NCBI RefSeq assembly: GCF_003316845.1
Contig: NZ_QMIK01000003.1
Coordinates: forward strand, 186,001 to 250,000
DNA: 64,000 nucleotides
Direction of reading: 5' to 3'
Source: Cognataquiflexum aquatile
GTDB taxonomy: Bacteria; Bacteroidota; Bacteroidia; Cytophagales; Cyclobacteriaceae
This document shows, piece by piece, positions 34,699-44,189 of the stretch. The notes under the pieces were generated by a model, which did not search any database, had not been told where the DNA came from, and was given only the letters and a program-made list of their open reading frames with translations. The position numbers and the translations under genes were made by a program. How positions within the stretch are numbered: position 1 is the first letter of the stretch; every line of letters begins with the position of its first letter.

Positions 34699-37600
34699 TT
34701 AACCTTTGATGGAATCCCACTCGGCTTTTAGACCGCTAAGGATTTTTGAAACCTCTTGGATAGTCTCATTGACCACAGATTTATTTAACTCATCCAGATC
34801 AGTCAACAATTCTGTCTTAGAAGAAGTAGATACAAGGTCTTTGAAATCAAGATTAAGGCCGACACCTTTGAGGGCATGACCGGTTTGCTTGACACCATGG
34901 AGGTTTCCCCCCTGCGTGTGGCTGATCAATGTCGACTGTAACTTTTCAATATTGGAGATACTCACTTCCAGCAATTCCTTGTAAAACTCAGGGTCTGACA
35001 GCCTGTATTCTTCAAATTTGGAAGAGGCAATGACTTGAGCAGTATTTGGAGAGGAATCGAGGTATTTTTCGATCATTCCTGAGATATCCGACACCAATAC
35101 GGGTTTACTCAGGTAATCATCCATTCCGGCCTCCAGGCATCTTTGATACTCTCCTTTTACGGTACCGGCAGTCAGTGCAACTATAGGTGTATGGACATCC
35201 GTTTCTATTTTCCTAATTTCTTTTGTAGCCTCATAGCCGCTCATCTCGGGCATTTGGATATCCATAAAAATCAAGTCGGGTCTTTCCTTTTTGTATTCCT
35301 CCAATGCTTCAAGTCCATTGAATGCCTCAAAAACAACTGAGTTTGGCAAGAGTTTTTTCACAATAGCCTTGGCAAGAAGCATGTTGACGGGGTTGTCATC
35401 CACAAGCAAAATCTTAAAAACCGTGTTGGAACCTTTCTCCTTATTGGAATTGGAAGGAAGATTATTTCCATTCATTTTTTGTTCGGTTTTTGGGATAACC
35501 ATCTCTTCAGATACAGGCAGGTCTAGTTTAAAGTAGAATTTGCTTCCTTTTCCCAAAGTTGTCTGAAGCTCCAGCCTGCTTTCCATCAGCTCCAATAATT
35601 TGCTGCATATAGTCAGACCAAGACCTGTTCCGCCATATTTCCTGGTAGTGGAATTGTCCTCCTGGGCAAAAGCCTCGAAAATGGTTCGTTCTTTTTCTTT
35701 TGAAATCCCTATACCGGTATCTTCAACCGAAAATACCAAAGGCATCAATCCATTTAGAGATACCGGCCCATCCACCGTGACAGCCAAGTCAATATGGCCC
35801 TGATGGGTAAACTTCCCGGCATTACTCAGGAGATTAATCAATATTTGCTTGATCCTGGTGGAGTCCACATAAACTGATTTCGGGAGTTTATCATCCAGTT
35901 TGAGATTGAGCTTCAGGTTTTTTTCGTTGGTGGTAGGCTGTATGATCTTTAATGTATCAGTCAGGAGGTCATTGATATTGACCCACTCAGGACTCATTTC
36001 AAGTTTGCCCGCCTCAATTTTTGAAAAATCCAGAATGTCATTGATCAAATCGAGGAGAAGGGTTCCTGACTGTAGGATGGATTGCAAAAATCCTTTTTGG
36101 TTTTCATCCAGGTTGGTTTTCATCAATAAATCCGAAAATCCTATGACACCATTTAATGGCGTTCTGATTTCATGGCTCATATTTGCCAGGAATTCAGATT
36201 TGGCGACGCTCGCTTCATTGGCAGCTTCCATGGATTTGACAAGGTTTTTCTCCATGTTTTTCCTTTCAATGGCATTGGAGATACTGTCTGCAAAGCTTAT
36301 CAGCAGGGCTGTTTCGGCCTCACTCCATTTTCTTTCGTTGGTACAGTCATCAAATCCCACAAATCCCCAAAAATAATCTTCCACATATATAGGAATGAGA
36401 AGGACGGATTTGATGTCCTGACTCTGCAAAAGTTCTTTCAATTCGGGGTCATCTTCCATTTGATCCACGATGGCCTGATAAAGGTTGTTTTGGGCCATTA
36501 CCCTCGATCCTTCTCCAAAAAGCCCAATAGGCAAACCCTGAAGATTTGGGTTGTCTATTTCGGCTGGTACACCCAATGCGCTCCACTCAAATCTCTGAGA
36601 ACTTAGAATATTCCCGTTTTCATCCAGACTGTTTTCAAAAAGGTAAGCCCTATCCACGCCTGCACCATCTCCGAGAAGTGTAACGGCTTTTTGGGTGGCA
36701 GTAGCAAAATCGTGGTTGGAAAGTAATTCTTTGGTTGCAAAAGCAATTGAAGTCAGCATTTTTTCATTCCTGATCAGATTGCTGTTGACATTTTGCAGTT
36801 TCAGTTCATTTGACTTGATAAACTCCTCCGTGGATTTCTGTTCGGAGATATCCCTGAAAAATAAATATTGAAAATTTGGAGTTTCAAGGTCAAGAGAATC
36901 TTTGTCAATATTCTTAAGATAAATTTCAAAGATTCTTTTGTCTGAGGGGTTAACCAATTCAATTCTGGTATTTGGTGAATTGGATAGGAATAGGGTTTCA
37001 AATTCTTTTGAAATCCCTATCAACTGGTCTTTTTTATAGATTCTTTGAGGATTTAATTTTGAGAAAAATTTCCTAGCGGCATAATTCATTGCCACCACAT
37101 CCCCCATCCTGTCCATGATTAGGATTCCATCAGATATGTTTTCAAAAATTGTTTTGAAGGCAATCGGATTGGCCCTGAACAATTGGTACTGGAAAAGTGC
37201 CCAAAATAAGGTAACACCACTTATAGCGAGGCAAAAGGGAACAGGGTCCAGGCCAAATGGATAGAAACCAAAAACCACAAACAAATAGGCAATCCAAGGG
37301 ATCAAAGTCCCAAAAAGCATAATCAGAACTTGCCCACGGTAAATTTCGGGAATTGAAAAAAGCATTCTGAAAAGTAACAGATTGGAGAATATGATCAATA
37401 TCGAATTGTAACTCGCATACATCCAATGCAGAATGCCCCTCTCGAGAGCGACAGACAAAAAATAGGAATTATTGGCTGCCGATATTTCTTTGTAAAAAAG
37501 ATGGTGGAAATCATTGGTAAATACCATCAAGAGAAAAAATGCCGCAATCCCAAAGATCAACACCAGCCAGTTTTTGTTGATGAATTTGGCGCGGTCGGTG

Positions 37601-37872
37601 TATTTTAAGACGAACAGGAACAAAAAGGGTGTGACAAATGCACCTCCTATAAATTCCAGAATGTAAAACAGCTTTATCCCCTCAGCTGTGACCGCTAGCA
37701 GTTCAATGCCGTAGAAAAAAGAGTAAAAAAAACAACTCAAAAGAAAATACGAAAAATACCGTTCTCCGTGTTGGTTGTTTTTGTTAAATGAAAAAAATGC
37801 CAAAACAATAAACAACAAACTTGTCAGAAATATGGGAGTGGCAAATGGATTGAATGAAAATTGAAGGTTCAT
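34699..37872 (-). CDS. Hybrid sensor histidine kinase (7TM-PAS-GAF-HisKA-HATPase-REC-HPt)
   Basis: A multistep phosphorelay sensor in the inner membrane. Seven helices span about residues 1-235 (histidine-kinase 7TM type). They are followed by a PAS domain (IFENISDGILIMDRMGDVVAMNYAARKFF region), a GAF-like domain, and HisKA with the phospho-His in NMSHEIRTPLNG. The ATPase has GTGLGLTIC. A receiver domain follows (LLVDDNPVN, phospho-Asp in IFMDIQMPEMSG, Lys in DYLSKPV). The C-terminal HPt has its histidine in GHALKGVG. The whole relay except the final response regulator is in one chain. No cognate regulator is adjacent, so signal and output are unknown. Confidence 0.93.
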   Translation of the reverse strand: MNLQFSFNPFATPIFLTSLLFIVLAFFSFNKNNQHGERYFSYFLLSCFFYSFFYGIELLAVTAEGIKLFYILEFIGGAFVTPFLFLFVLKYTDRAKFINKNWLVLIFGIAAFFLLMVFTNDFHHLFYKEISAANNSYFLSVALERGILHWMYASYNSILIIFSNLLLFRMLFSIPEIYRGQVLIMLFGTLIPWIAYLFVVFGFYPFGLDPVPFCLAISGVTLFWALFQYQLFRANPIAFKTIFENISDGILIMDRMGDVVAMNYAARKFFSKLNPQRIYKKDQLIGISKEFETLFLSNSPNTRIELVNPSDKRIFEIYLKNIDKDSLDLETPNFQYLFFRDISEQKSTEEFIKSNELKLQNVNSNLIRNEKMLTSIAFATKELLSNHDFATATQKAVTLLGDGAGVDRAYLFENSLDENGNILSSQRFEWSALGVPAEIDNPNLQGLPIGLFGEGSRVMAQNNLYQAIVDQMEDDPELKELLQSQDIKSVLLIPIYVEDYFWGFVGFDDCTNERKWSEAETALLISFADSISNAIERKNMEKNLVKSMEAANEASVAKSEFLANMSHEIRTPLNGVIGFSDLLMKTNLDENQKGFLQSILQSGTLLLDLINDILDFSKIEAGKLEMSPEWVNINDLLTDTLKIIQPTTNEKNLKLNLKLDDKLPKSVYVDSTRIKQILINLLSNAGKFTHQGHIDLAVTVDGPVSLNGLMPLVFSVEDTGIGISKEKERTIFEAFAQEDNSTTRKYGGTGLGLTICSKLLELMESRLELQTTLGKGSKFYFKLDLPVSEEMVIPKTEQKMNGNNLPSNSNKEKGSNTVFKILLVDDNPVNMLLAKAIVKKLLPNSVVFEAFNGLEALEEYKKERPDLIFMDIQMPEMSGYEATKEIRKIETDVHTPIVALTAGTVKGEYQRCLEAGMDDYLSKPVLVSDISGMIEKYLDSSPNTAQVIASSKFEEYRLSDPEFYKELLEVSISNIEKLQSTLISHTQGGNLHGVKQTGHALKGVGLNLDFKDLVSTSSKTELLTDLDELNKSVVNETIQEVSKILSGLKAEWDSIKG

Positions 37873-38337
37873 AAAATGCTTATTTTCAAAAGAGGGAGTG
37901 AATTAACTATTGGGTTTCAATCGATTAAACATAGTAAAAATAATTCTTTTACCATCTTAAAAAAACGATATACGGCGAAATTAAAATTTATAAAATTTTT
38001 GTGCCGTATAACTTAATTTTTGATAATAAAATTAAAGTAAAACGGGAAATTTAATGCGCTTAATTTTGATTGCCTTTTTTATTGTTTTAGTAAATCAGCA
38101 AGCAGCTTCGAGCCCGTAATCTTCCTTTCAAACACTTTTTATTTCATTCCTGCATAGAAGAATTTTTTGAGCAAGAATCAAAAATCCATGTCAAAAAGTC
38201 CATGATCCGGTTAATTTACAAAAAAATTAAGACATAATTTCCGATTTTCTGCTTTGGTTAAAGATTTGAGCAATCACCATTAAACCCAAATATCAGGGAA
38301 ATAAAATAGAATTGAAACCAACCTAACCAACTATAAA
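37873..38337. other. AT-rich divergent region between the histidine kinase and clpB
   Basis: Contains an inverted repeat TATACGGC (37969-37976) / GCCGTATA (38003-38010) enclosing self-complementary AAATT/AATTT runs. No gene is seen. The promoters of both divergent genes must lie here, but no perfect TAnnTTTG was recognised. Confidence 0.5.
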
Positions 38338-40953
38338 ATGGACTTTAAACAATTTACCATTAAATCTCAGGAAGCCATCCAAAAAGCGGCTGAGCTTGCT
38401 ATGGCCGAACAGCAGCAAGCCATCGAGCCTGCCCATATCCTGAAAGGGATATTTTCGGAAGATGAGAACGTCACAGATTTTTTGTTCAAGAAGTTAAATG
38501 TCAACAAAGGACTTGTTGCACAAAAAACCGATGATATTATCAGGTCCTTTCCCAAGGTAAGCGGGCAACAGCCTTATCTTTCCAATTCCTCCAACCAGGT
38601 ATTGGCCAAGGCGAAGGATTTTTTAAAGTCTTTTGGGGATGAGTTTGTTGCCATCGAGCACCTGCTTTTGGCAATTTTGGCCGGATCGGATAAAACTTCC
38701 CAGCTATTGAAGGACAACGGCCTATCAGAAAAACCGCTCATTGAATCAATCAAGGAACTAAGAAAAGGAAATAAAGTGACCGACCAAAACGCAGAATCCA
38801 AATACAGGGCTTTGGAGAAATACTCCAAAAACCTAAATGAACTTGCCAAGAAGGGGAAAATAGATCCCGTTATTGGCCGGGATGAAGAGATCAGGAGAGT
38901 CTTGCAGATTTTGGCAAGAAGAACTAAAAACAATCCTATTCTCCTCGGTGAACCTGGTGTGGGAAAGACCGCTATTGTGGAGGGCTTAGCCCAACGAATC
39001 GTCAGCGGCGACGTTCCCGAAAACCTCAAATCAAAAACTTTGATCTCCCTGGACATGGGCTTGCTTGTCGCAGGAGCCAAATACAAAGGGGAATTTGAGG
39101 AAAGACTGAAGGCAGTCATCAAAGAGGTTACTGATTCCGAGGGTGAAATTCTTCTTTTTATCGATGAGATTCATACCCTGATCGGAGCAGGTGGAGGCGG
39201 AGAAGGGGCGATGGATGCTGCCAATTTGTTGAAACCTGCCTTGGCGAGAGGAGAATTGCATGCCATCGGGGCCACCACTTTGAAGGAATATCAAAAATAC
39301 ATAGAGAAAGACAAGGCCCTGGAAAGAAGGTTTCAGGCAGTAATGGTGGACGAACCTGATGCTGCTGATGCAATCTCCATCCTGAGGGGTATCAAAGATA
39401 AGTATGAACTTCACCATGGTGTCAGGATCAAAGATGACGCGGTAATCGCTGCGGTAGAACTTTCCCAAAGGTATATCTCAGACAGGTTTCTTCCTGACAA
39501 AGCCATTGACTTGATGGATGAGGCTGCAGCAAAACTGAGAATGGAAATAGATTCCCTTCCACAGGAGCTCGACGAACTCAACCGGAGAATCATGCAGCTT
39601 GAAATCGAAAGAGAAGCTATCCGCAGGGAAAACAACAAAGACAAGGAAACGGTATTGAGCAAGGAAATCGCCGAACTGTCTGAAAAAAGACAAAATGTCA
39701 AAGCCAAATGGGAAAGTGAAAAGGCAGTAATCGTCGGTATCAGAAACGAAAAGGAAAATATTGACAAACTGAAACTCGAAGCCGAACAGGCGGAAAGAGC
39801 AGGGGATTTCGGGAAAGTTGCCGAAATCAGGTATGGCAAAATTGTAGAGGCAGAAAAGAAACTTGAAGGCTTCAAATTCCAGCTAGAGGAAATGCAGCAA
39901 GGTTCTCCTCTTTTGAAAGAAGAAGTTGACAATGAGGATATTGCTTCAGTGGTTTCCAAATGGACCGGGATTCCTTTGTCCAAAATGATCCAAAGTGAAA
40001 GAGAAAAACTGCTTCACCTAGAAGATGAGCTTGGGAAAAGAGTTGCAGGACAACATGAAGCCATCGTCGCTTTGTCTGACGCGGTCAGAAGAAGCAGGGC
40101 GGGTTTGCAGGATCCGAGAAGGCCGATAGGTTCCTTTATCTTTATGGGTACCACAGGTGTCGGAAAAACAGAATTGGCGAAGGCCTTGGCTGAGTACCTC
40201 TTCAATGATGACAATGCCATGGTGAGGATAGACATGTCTGAATACCAGGAAAGGCACTCCGTCAGCCGTTTGGTGGGAGCGCCTCCGGGATATGTGGGCT
40301 ATGATGAAGGCGGTCAGTTGACCGAAGCAGTGAGAAGAAAGCCCTATTCTGTGGTGCTTTTGGATGAAATCGAAAAGGCGCATCCGGATGTTTTCAACAT
40401 TCTCCTTCAGGTATTGGATGATGGGCGATTGACTGACAACAAAGGAAGGATTGCCAACTTTAAGAATACAATTATCATCCTGACTACCAATATCGGTTCA
40501 CACCTGATTCAGGAGCGTTTTGCCGAAATGGAGGAATGGAACAAGGAAGAGATCATGGAAAAAACCAAATCAGAAGTGTATGATTTGCTCAAAAAATCCG
40601 TGAGACCCGAATTCCTCAACAGGATCGATGAGACGATCATGTTTGAACCACTCAATAAAAAGGTGATCCGAAAAATCGTCGATATCCAATGGAGAGAGAT
40701 ACAAAAGCGATTGGCCGAGTCCAACATTGAGATTGATGCCACCCAAGAGGTTTTGGATTATTTGGGAGAAGTTGGTTTTGATCCGAATTTTGGAGCAAGG
40801 CCTTTGAAGAGAACAATTCAAAAACTGATTCTGAATGAACTCTCCAAGCAGATTCTCTCCGGATATATCAAAAACGATTCCGCAGTATTGGTGGATTTGG
40901 ATGCTGAAAACCAGGTCTATTTTAAAAATGTAGAGCATGCAGAAATGATCTAA
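38338..40953 (+). CDS. clpB: ATP-dependent chaperone ClpB
   Basis: A hexameric AAA+ disaggregase. It has an N-terminal Clp-N double repeat, NBD1 with Walker A GEPGVGKTAIVEG and Walker B ILLFIDEIHTLIGAGG, and a middle coiled-coil domain (about residues 400-525). NBD2 has Walker A GTTGVGKTELAKAL and sensor-2 GARPLKRTIQ. The coiled-coil middle domain separates it from ClpA/ClpC. Length (871) is typical. It is monocistronic, with its own terminator. Confidence 0.96.
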   Translation: MDFKQFTIKSQEAIQKAAELAMAEQQQAIEPAHILKGIFSEDENVTDFLFKKLNVNKGLVAQKTDDIIRSFPKVSGQQPYLSNSSNQVLAKAKDFLKSFGDEFVAIEHLLLAILAGSDKTSQLLKDNGLSEKPLIESIKELRKGNKVTDQNAESKYRALEKYSKNLNELAKKGKIDPVIGRDEEIRRVLQILARRTKNNPILLGEPGVGKTAIVEGLAQRIVSGDVPENLKSKTLISLDMGLLVAGAKYKGEFEERLKAVIKEVTDSEGEILLFIDEIHTLIGAGGGGEGAMDAANLLKPALARGELHAIGATTLKEYQKYIEKDKALERRFQAVMVDEPDAADAISILRGIKDKYELHHGVRIKDDAVIAAVELSQRYISDRFLPDKAIDLMDEAAAKLRMEIDSLPQELDELNRRIMQLEIEREAIRRENNKDKETVLSKEIAELSEKRQNVKAKWESEKAVIVGIRNEKENIDKLKLEAEQAERAGDFGKVAEIRYGKIVEAEKKLEGFKFQLEEMQQGSPLLKEEVDNEDIASVVSKWTGIPLSKMIQSEREKLLHLEDELGKRVAGQHEAIVALSDAVRRSRAGLQDPRRPIGSFIFMGTTGVGKTELAKALAEYLFNDDNAMVRIDMSEYQERHSVSRLVGAPPGYVGYDEGGQLTEAVRRKPYSVVLLDEIEKAHPDVFNILLQVLDDGRLTDNKGRIANFKNTIIILTTNIGSHLIQERFAEMEEWNKEEIMEKTKSEVYDLLKKSVRPEFLNRIDETIMFEPLNKKVIRKIVDIQWREIQKRLAESNIEIDATQEVLDYLGEVGFDPNFGARPLKRTIQKLILNELSKQILSGYIKNDSAVLVDLDAENQVYFKNVEHAEMI

Positions 40954-40981
40954 CAAACCGGATCATAAAAGATAAACAATC

Positions 40982-41021
40982 AAAAAACCTGTACGGAATC
41001 AGATTCTGTGCAGGTTTTTTG
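40982..41021 (+). terminator. Rho-independent terminator of clpB
   Basis: AAAAAACCTGTACGGAAT pairs with ATTCTGTGCAGGTTTTTT with two wobble pairs, followed by T-rich sequence. Confidence 0.85.
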
Positions 41022-41088
41022 TTTGGTTACCAAACCAATACCTTTGACAGGAGTTAACCTGACTGAAGTACACCTATTTTAAAAACCT

Positions 41089-41661
41089 ATGCTTTTTACC
41101 AAAGAGAATTCATTGGAAGAAATTTTTCAATCAGTCAAACATGAACTGCATAGGGGAGCGTTGGACGCCAAGCATCCTTTTCGGTTTGTCAACCTTGCGA
41201 CCAAATCTGAAAAAGGTGTGGATGCCCGGTATGTTGTCCTAAGGTCAGTCGACGATGCTTTGAATTTCTATCTGTTTACTGACGCCCGAACTTCTAAGGT
41301 AAGTCAATTGAATTCCTTTCCGGACGTAGTGCTATTGTTTTACCATCCTGACAAAAGGATTCAGGTAAAGGTTATAGGCAAGGCTGAAATCAAAAGAAAC
41401 GATGAGATGACAGCAACATTTTGGTCCAAAATCCAGGGAGATGCACAAAAAGCATATAATCAGGTCCTTGCCCCGGGTGCTGCCATTCAGGATCCCGGAG
41501 ATGCTTTTTTGTGGAATGAACCCCTGACTGATTCCAATTTTGCCCTTATCCAAATCAGGCCTATAGAAATAGAAGCACTGCAGCTGAATGGGTTGGAGCA
41601 TCTCCGTGTAGCTATGAAATCAAAAGATTTGAGTTGGGATGTTTCTTGGATTGCTCCCTGA
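41089..41661 (+). CDS. Pyridoxamine 5'-phosphate oxidase family (FMN-binding) protein
   Basis: A 190-residue split-barrel flavin protein. N-terminal strands include FRFVNLATKSEKGVDARYVVLRSVD and NFYLFTDARTSKVSQL, matching the FMN-binding PNPOx fold. The C-terminal part is ALIQIRPIEIEALQLNG. True PdxH proteins are somewhat longer with a conserved basic C-terminus that I do not see. I therefore call it a general PNPOx-family oxidoreductase of unknown substrate. Confidence 0.75.
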   Translation: MLFTKENSLEEIFQSVKHELHRGALDAKHPFRFVNLATKSEKGVDARYVVLRSVDDALNFYLFTDARTSKVSQLNSFPDVVLLFYHPDKRIQVKVIGKAEIKRNDEMTATFWSKIQGDAQKAYNQVLAPGAAIQDPGDAFLWNEPLTDSNFALIQIRPIEIEALQLNGLEHLRVAMKSKDLSWDVSWIAP

Positions 41662-41700
41662 AAAAAGGAAATTGAAGCAATTGCTGGATTTGTTGAAAAA

Positions 41701-41708
41701 TAATTTTG
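41701..41708 (+). promoter_or_regulatory. -7 promoter element of the PycTM gene
   Basis: TAATTTTG, 29 bases before the ATG at 41738, with TTG 17 bases upstream (41681-41683) as a possible -33 element. Confidence 0.5.
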
Positions 41709-41737
41709 TAAATTCAGGATTGACAAAACATTAAGTG

Positions 41738-42313
41738 ATGGAAGACATAATACCTGCAAAGAAAGAGAAAGATAAAACCGAAAGAGAAAGACAGACTTTC
41801 TATAGAGTAACTTTCAAAAACAACTGTAACCTACTTCAAATCGCCGATAACAAGGCAAACATGATCATCAGCATCAACGCCCTCGTGATCTCCTCCATTA
41901 TTGCCATCACAGGATATGGTACCATTTCCCATCAGTTGGACATACAGGGGCCGATGACACTCATCCCTATATTGTTGTTGCTTTCTACCTGCCTTTTATC
42001 CACCATACTCGCTGTACGTGCGGCAAAGCCAAAAATCATAGGCAAAAATCAAAAAACACAGGAAAAAGGAAAATCCAGCATGCTGTTTTTCGGAGAAAGC
42101 GCCACCTATAACCTTGAAGAATACCTTGTAGAAATCGACCGGATACTTCCTTCCAAAGAGGAAATAGACAAACAAATGTCCATAGCCCTTTTTTACCAGG
42201 GCAAGGTATTGAATAGAAAATATAACCTCCTTGGACATGCCTATAATGTTTTCATTATGGGATTGGGAATAGGTGTCCTGACGTTTTTGATTCATTTGAT
42301 AGTGTCCGCCTGA
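41738..42313 (+). CDS. PycTM-domain (DUF5706) membrane protein
   Basis: The 191-residue protein matches the PycTM effector layout. A conserved cytosolic entry helix with FKNNCNLLQIADNKANMIISINALVISSII runs into the first membrane helix. A second helix follows (about LIPILLLLSTCLLSTILAV), then a cytosolic segment with FFGESATYNLEEYL, and a C-terminal helix (VFIMGLGIGVLTFLIHLIV). In Pycsar anti-phage systems such proteins permeabilise the membrane when bound to cCMP or cUMP made by an adjacent cyclase. No cyclase or HD phosphohydrolase is encoded nearby, so a defence role here is unproven. It may be co-transcribed with the CotH-like gene 61 bases downstream. Confidence 0.75.
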   Translation: MEDIIPAKKEKDKTERERQTFYRVTFKNNCNLLQIADNKANMIISINALVISSIIAITGYGTISHQLDIQGPMTLIPILLLLSTCLLSTILAVRAAKPKIIGKNQKTQEKGKSSMLFFGESATYNLEEYLVEIDRILPSKEEIDKQMSIALFYQGKVLNRKYNLLGHAYNVFIMGLGIGVLTFLIHLIVSA

Positions 42314-42374
42314 TTTGATTACGAGTTGAAAGTGCTTTCTGATTTTCACCCTATTTTATAAAAATTAAACACTT

Positions 42375-43502
42375 ATGGAAAAATCATTTTCAGTACCTGC
42401 ATTGTCTCTTGCCATTCAACCTACCTGCATTTCGGGCAAGAAGCCTTCAAAAAGTCAGGCCAATAGAATTTGGTTTTTCTTCACTTTTTTGATTTTCTTA
42501 TTTCATGTTCCAATTTTTGATTCCTTTTCACAAGAGGAGAAGAAAGAAGATGTTTCCAAGCTTTTTAGAGAAGATGCCCCCTTGGATATCAAATTGGGTT
42601 TTTCATTCAAGGACGTTAAAAAATCCGACAAAGAAACGGCTGTGTCCCAGGAGTGGTTACATTTTAAAGACAAAACCGGCGAATGGGATTCCTTGAAAGT
42701 TGACTTATTTGCCAGGGGAAACTTCCGGAAAGACCATTGCTTCTTCACCCCACTCAAAATCAAGATTGACAAAAAAGAAAGGGAAGGGACGATTTTTAAG
42801 GGAAACAAAACCCTGAAACTGGTCATGCCTTGCCAAAACAACAAAACGGCGGATGACCTGACCATCAAAGAATACATGATTTACAAAATGTACGAAGAGG
42901 TCTCCCCCTATCATTTCCATACCAGATTGGTAAACCTCACTATTACTGACATAAGCGGAAAGCAGGAAAAGTCATTTGAAATCAAAGCCTTTCTCATCGA
43001 AGATGATTCCGAAATCGCCGATAGGTTTGCAGGGGAGATGAAAAAAGACATTCAGCTGAATCCCTACAGATTCAAGGATACGGTATCTATCAGGCAGGAT
43101 TTTTTCCAGTTTATGATCGCAAATACGGATTGGTCCACTGTCGTCCAACATAACATCGCCGTCATGCAGCTAGCCAACAAAGATTACATTCCTTTATGCT
43201 ACGACTTTGACATGTCGGGATTGGTAAATGCCCCCTATTCAGTGGTCAATCCCCTGATTCCGATCAATTCCGTCACCGAACGCTACTATTGGGGAGTATG
43301 CAGGGACGAAAGCTTGTTTCAAAATACAAGGGAATATTACCTGTCGATCGAAAACAATATTTGGGAGGCCTATGGCAAATTATCCCCAAGCCTGAGTCCC
43401 AATGAACAGGAAAACACCAAGAAATTCCTGACCGCCTACTTTGACATCCTCAAAGACGACAGGAAATTCAGGGACAATATTTTCTCTAATTGTAGGAAGT
43501 AG
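42375..43502 (+). CDS. Secreted CotH-like protein (distant), donor of the duplicated 3' segment
   Basis: The 375-residue protein has a hydrophobic export/anchor segment at about residues 31-50. Features recalling CotH-type kinase-fold proteins are FKGNKTLKLVMPC, EYMIYKMYEEVSPYHFHTRLVN, FFQFMIANTDWSTVVQHNI and IPLCYDFDMSGLVNAPY. The similarity is distant and catalytic activity is not claimed. The last ~100 codons (from Cys275) are repeated almost exactly after the NRPS genes at 54840-55136. No terminator is clear after its stop. Confidence 0.55.
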   Translation: MEKSFSVPALSLAIQPTCISGKKPSKSQANRIWFFFTFLIFLFHVPIFDSFSQEEKKEDVSKLFREDAPLDIKLGFSFKDVKKSDKETAVSQEWLHFKDKTGEWDSLKVDLFARGNFRKDHCFFTPLKIKIDKKEREGTIFKGNKTLKLVMPCQNNKTADDLTIKEYMIYKMYEEVSPYHFHTRLVNLTITDISGKQEKSFEIKAFLIEDDSEIADRFAGEMKKDIQLNPYRFKDTVSIRQDFFQFMIANTDWSTVVQHNIAVMQLANKDYIPLCYDFDMSGLVNAPYSVVNPLIPINSVTERYYWGVCRDESLFQNTREYYLSIENNIWEAYGKLSPSLSPNEQENTKKFLTAYFDILKDDRKFRDNIFSNCRK

Positions 43503-43504
43503 CT
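43197..43504 (+). repeat. Direct repeat A flanking the NRPS-PKS operon
   Basis: The 3' end of the CotH-like gene plus two bases. It is matched by 54840-55138 with an 11,634-base offset over most of its length. 43245-43438 is identical to 54879-55072. The repeat ends within two bases of the stop codon in both copies. Confidence 0.95.
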
Positions 43505-44189
43505 TTCGTAATATTGGTTTTTATGATTATCCGCAATCATGCCAGTAAGGATAATCCTAAAATCAAATTTCCGTTCATTACAATTTACGGATTTCTTGTT
43601 TTTTCATTAAGTGAAAATTTTGACAATTTTGCCAGATTTTAGATTGTAAAAAAGATAGATATTGAAAAAAAATTAATTCAAGCAATTTTATGCGATAATT
43701 TGATAAGCAAAATTATACTTTTGACAAATATTAATTTGTTTTATAGGATTTTTGGAAAAATATATTGCATGAAATTTAGTATGGTATTGTACTAATCTTT
43801 AACTTTCTCCCCAACTAAGGATAAAATACATACTTTCTTTTTCAAATACCCACGAAGAAGTCTGGGAAAAATGCCGATGGTTTTACTCAGGATTAGATCT
43901 CCTGAGAAAGCCCCGGAAAAAAGATGAAAAGTAAAATGAAGGGGAAGGAAACCTGCCGAAAGATTCAAGAAACTGCACCCCTAAGAATTGAAAAAGTTTT
44001 GATCTTTAAAGAGAATAAAATCAACGCAATGGAATATTTCCGGATTGGTTTTCTTCTTGATTAAGAAGGAATTAAAGCCATGAAGACTTTAAGCCCAAAA
44101 ATAAGTGTTTTATTTTTAGTTGAAAGAGTTTCGCCCTAGCAATAGTTCACCACCCCATTTTCTTCAATTAATTGAATTATTCCTGTTTT
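43505..44189 (+). promoter_or_regulatory. Long AT-rich leader region of the NRPS-PKS operon
   Basis: No gene is seen. It contains an inverted repeat TTAGTA (43776-43781) / TACTAA (43790-43795) and a hairpin CTCAGG (43886-43891) / CCTGAG (43901-43906). If the TACTTTTG at 43716-43723 is the promoter, the untranslated leader would be about 460 bases. Confidence 0.4.
43716..43723 (+). promoter_or_regulatory. Candidate -7 element of the NRPS-PKS operon
   Basis: TACTTTTG matches TAnnTTTG. A TTTG lies 13 bases upstream, closer than usual. It is the only perfect match seen in the leader. Confidence 0.35.
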
